Position numbers and translations under genes: made by a program. From Chthoniobacterales bacterium (lineage in GTDB: Bacteria; Verrucomicrobiota; Verrucomicrobiia; Chthoniobacterales; UBA10450): a stretch of 35,887 nucleotides of DNA. This document shows, in pieces, positions 34,754-35,887 of the stretch (its first letter is position 1; each line of letters starts with the position of its first letter). The notes under the pieces were generated by a model. The model was not told where the DNA came from, searched no databases, and saw nothing but the letters and a program-made list of their open reading frames with translations. Location of the stretch: positions 1 to 35,887 of the forward strand of contig JACDHZ010000007.1 in NCBI GenBank assembly GCA_013820755.1, given 5' to 3'.

Positions 34754-34811
34754 GGATGGCAAACACGCACAATATAGATCGCAGCGCGGCTCGCGGCTCG
34801 CTGCTTCGCCT
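34754..34811 (+). repeat. Dispersed repeat, copy B (58 bp)
   Basis: Matches copy A (28386-28443, opposite strand) at 51 of 58 positions; the sequence continues TTTAGATG. It lies upstream of the yjbR-like gene start and would encode a 27-codon frame, MANTHNIDRSAARGSL and further, to a TGA; that is probably incidental. Confidence 0.8.
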
Positions 34812-34871
34812 TTTAGATGCGGACGTGGCAATCATCTGAGTCGTTGTAGGACGTAAGACATTGACGAACCA

Positions 34872-35249
34872 TCACAAAGACAAGGCATTGTTTACCGAGC
34901 TGCGTAATACGCCAGGACTGCTTTTTGGTCGCCGGTATGGAATGAATCTCTCGGTGGCTTCATGGTGGGTGTGCTTCCTGCGAGCTTCCAGCTGCCCGTA
35001 TCCATTTTGCGTGGCTGTTCTGGAGGGTCCGATGCCGATATCGTGACACGACGCTTCGCAGTGCTGAAATCGGGCAGAGATCACGATCCTCCATGCCGCA
35101 GATGTAATAGCCACTCACGTCAACGACCCGGCGATCGTAACGGTGGGGGTTCGCCAATAGCTGGCGAACCGTCACTTTCTCCGGTGCCTCAGCAGCAACG
35201 CCAATGAGGCGAACAGCGAGAGAATAGAAACAGCGACGAGGCGTTTCAT
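34872..35249 (-). pseudogene. Frameshifted secreted small protein of unknown function
   Basis: An ATG at 35249 begins a signal peptide (MKRLVAVSILSLFASLA), but the frame then stops at TGA. The continuation is in another frame: AAEAPEKVTVRQLLANPH, then YDRRVVDVSGYYICGMEDRD. The pattern 'xLLanPxxyDgrvVxVsGyY' looks like a small secreted-protein family of unknown function. The following 80 codons are open in two other frames with little recognisable sequence, so a second frameshift is likely. Its closeness to the repeat copy suggests a decaying accessory region. A sequencing error is possible for the first shift. Confidence 0.6.
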
Positions 35250-35307
35250 TCGCCTAACTACTTATAGGCCGCGGACGAGGACGATACGCGCGCGAGGGAA
35301 TCTTCGC

Positions 35308-35718
35308 GTGCACGGGCGCTTTAAGTATTATGCTGGTCGAAACGGAGTTGCGGCGATACAAGGGACCGTGTCTCGTCCCAAACCGCGCTACAGCATGGTC
35401 CCTAAGAATCATTTCACCGGAGCCAGGCTCAAGGTCGAACTCCTCGATCTGCCTTTCGTGCATGGCCGCCGATTCCAGATGCGGGTCAATGCGCAATGGG
35501 CCGCAAAGTGCCCGTGGCGAGCAGGACGGTGGTGGCCCGGCAGGTGCGCGCGTGGGCGGTGGCGCTCGACAACTCGCCTGCTCGTACAAGCCAATGCTGA
35601 CCAACGATGCCTCGAAGACTTTTGGAAAGGCAATGTGGAGCGTAAGTTTGGGCCAAACGTGACGTTTGCAGCCAGACCGTGGCAAAATTCCAAACAGGCG
35701 ATTGACCGGACGGCGTGA
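35308..35718 (+). CDS. Hypothetical protein, possibly frameshifted
   Basis: A 136-residue frame whose central part (SMVPKNHFTGARLKVELLDL, then PFVHGRRFQMRVNAQWAAKC) reads like real protein, whereas the C-terminal half (Arg/Trp-rich) does not. After about position 35515 a different frame gives VASRTVVARQVRAWAVALDN, which may be the original continuation. It could be a decayed gene. No function is assigned; the overlapping minus-strand frame is also open and cannot be excluded. Confidence 0.3.
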   Translation: MHGRFKYYAGRNGVAAIQGTVSRPKPRYSMVPKNHFTGARLKVELLDLPFVHGRRFQMRVNAQWAAKCPWRAGRWWPGRCARGRWRSTTRLLVQANADQRCLEDFWKGNVERKFGPNVTFAARPWQNSKQAIDRTA

Positions 35719-35779
35719 CGCCGTTGACCGTAACCCGCTCATCGGGTCAAACAGGCCGTGCCAGCCAAGTCTTCCGTCG

Positions 35780-35820
35780 TGAACGTCCTCTCCAAATTAA
35801 GCGAATCGCAGGAGTGACGC
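35780..35820 (+). repeat. 41-bp direct repeat, right copy (duplicated acs 3' end)
   Basis: It contains NVLSKLSESQE and a stop in frame, near-identical to the acs C-terminus (39 of 41 nt). The sequence just upstream (VKQAVPAKSSV) does not resemble acs, so this is a tail fragment, not a second gene. Confidence 0.85.
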
Positions 35821-35887
35821 CTCTCGAGCAGTCGCGTGCTTTTTTAGCCACCAAGCGCGGGCAATGCGCGAACCGCCGCTTGGCACA

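Noticed and set aside
35848-35884. Terminator at the window end
   Set aside because: A 7-bp inverted repeat (CCAAGCG / CGCTTGG) is visible, but its loop is about 19 nt, there is no T-tract, and the context is cut off by the window edge.

Overview
The window looks like chromosomal DNA of a soil-type Verrucomicrobiota bacterium, most likely near Chthoniobacterales or 'Ca. Udaeobacter'. This placement is inferred from protein character, not from a marker tree. The organism makes an LPS outer membrane (lpxK, a LolD-type ATPase) yet carries an mcsA-mcsB-clpC operon of the kind best known from Firmicutes. The DNA is moderately GC-rich, with frequent GTG and TTG starts and few clear Shine-Dalgarno sites. 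No phage, transposase or CRISPR array is visible.

Layout. 1-1142: 3' part of a beta-propeller (BNR/sortilin-like) protein. 1185-5282: clpC, mcsB and mcsA on the minus strand, a protein-arginine-phosphorylation and proteolysis module. 5372-9702: minus-strand housekeeping genes (branched-chain aminotransferase, lolD-like ATPase, secreted peptidoglycan-binding protein, trmL, transaldolase). 9852-13635: a CDP-alcohol phosphatidyltransferase with a degenerate nucleotidyltransferase-like N-terminus faces a radical SAM enzyme and a class III aminotransferase; this is a candidate uncharacterised lipid or polar-headgroup locus. 13922-14286: wreck of a Ser/Thr kinase gene. 14343-19113: an RluD-type pseudouridine synthase, then a GT-C membrane glycosyltransferase and an unusual glycosidase-GT2-membrane fusion. 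19181-25929: ECF sigma factor, hemL, a zinc-ribbon protein, Ku, and a 941-residue hybrid sensor kinase. 26059-26130: tRNA-Val(CAC). 26852-27241: an arsC/low-molecular-weight phosphatase pseudogene whose middle third is inverted. 27271-34262: TSUP permease, lpxK, thrB, an rRNA-methyltransferase-like gene, a DUF883-like protein, dodecin and acs. 34225-35820: a 1.55-kb accessory patch bounded by two near-identical copies of the acs 3' end.

Functional links. McsA and McsB would mark damaged proteins with phosphoarginine for ClpC. The GT-C enzyme and the glycosidase-GT2 fusion are 3 nt apart and probably act on one surface glycan. The radical SAM enzyme and the aminotransferase are adjacent and could modify an amino or lipid precursor used by the convergent CDP-alcohol transferase. 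Three decayed genes (kinase, arsC, secreted protein) and a dispersed repeat of about 58 bp mark the less constrained parts. The most informative anomalies are the intragenic inversion in arsC, the duplicated acs tail, the dispersed repeat, and the CDP-alcohol/radical SAM/aminotransferase locus.
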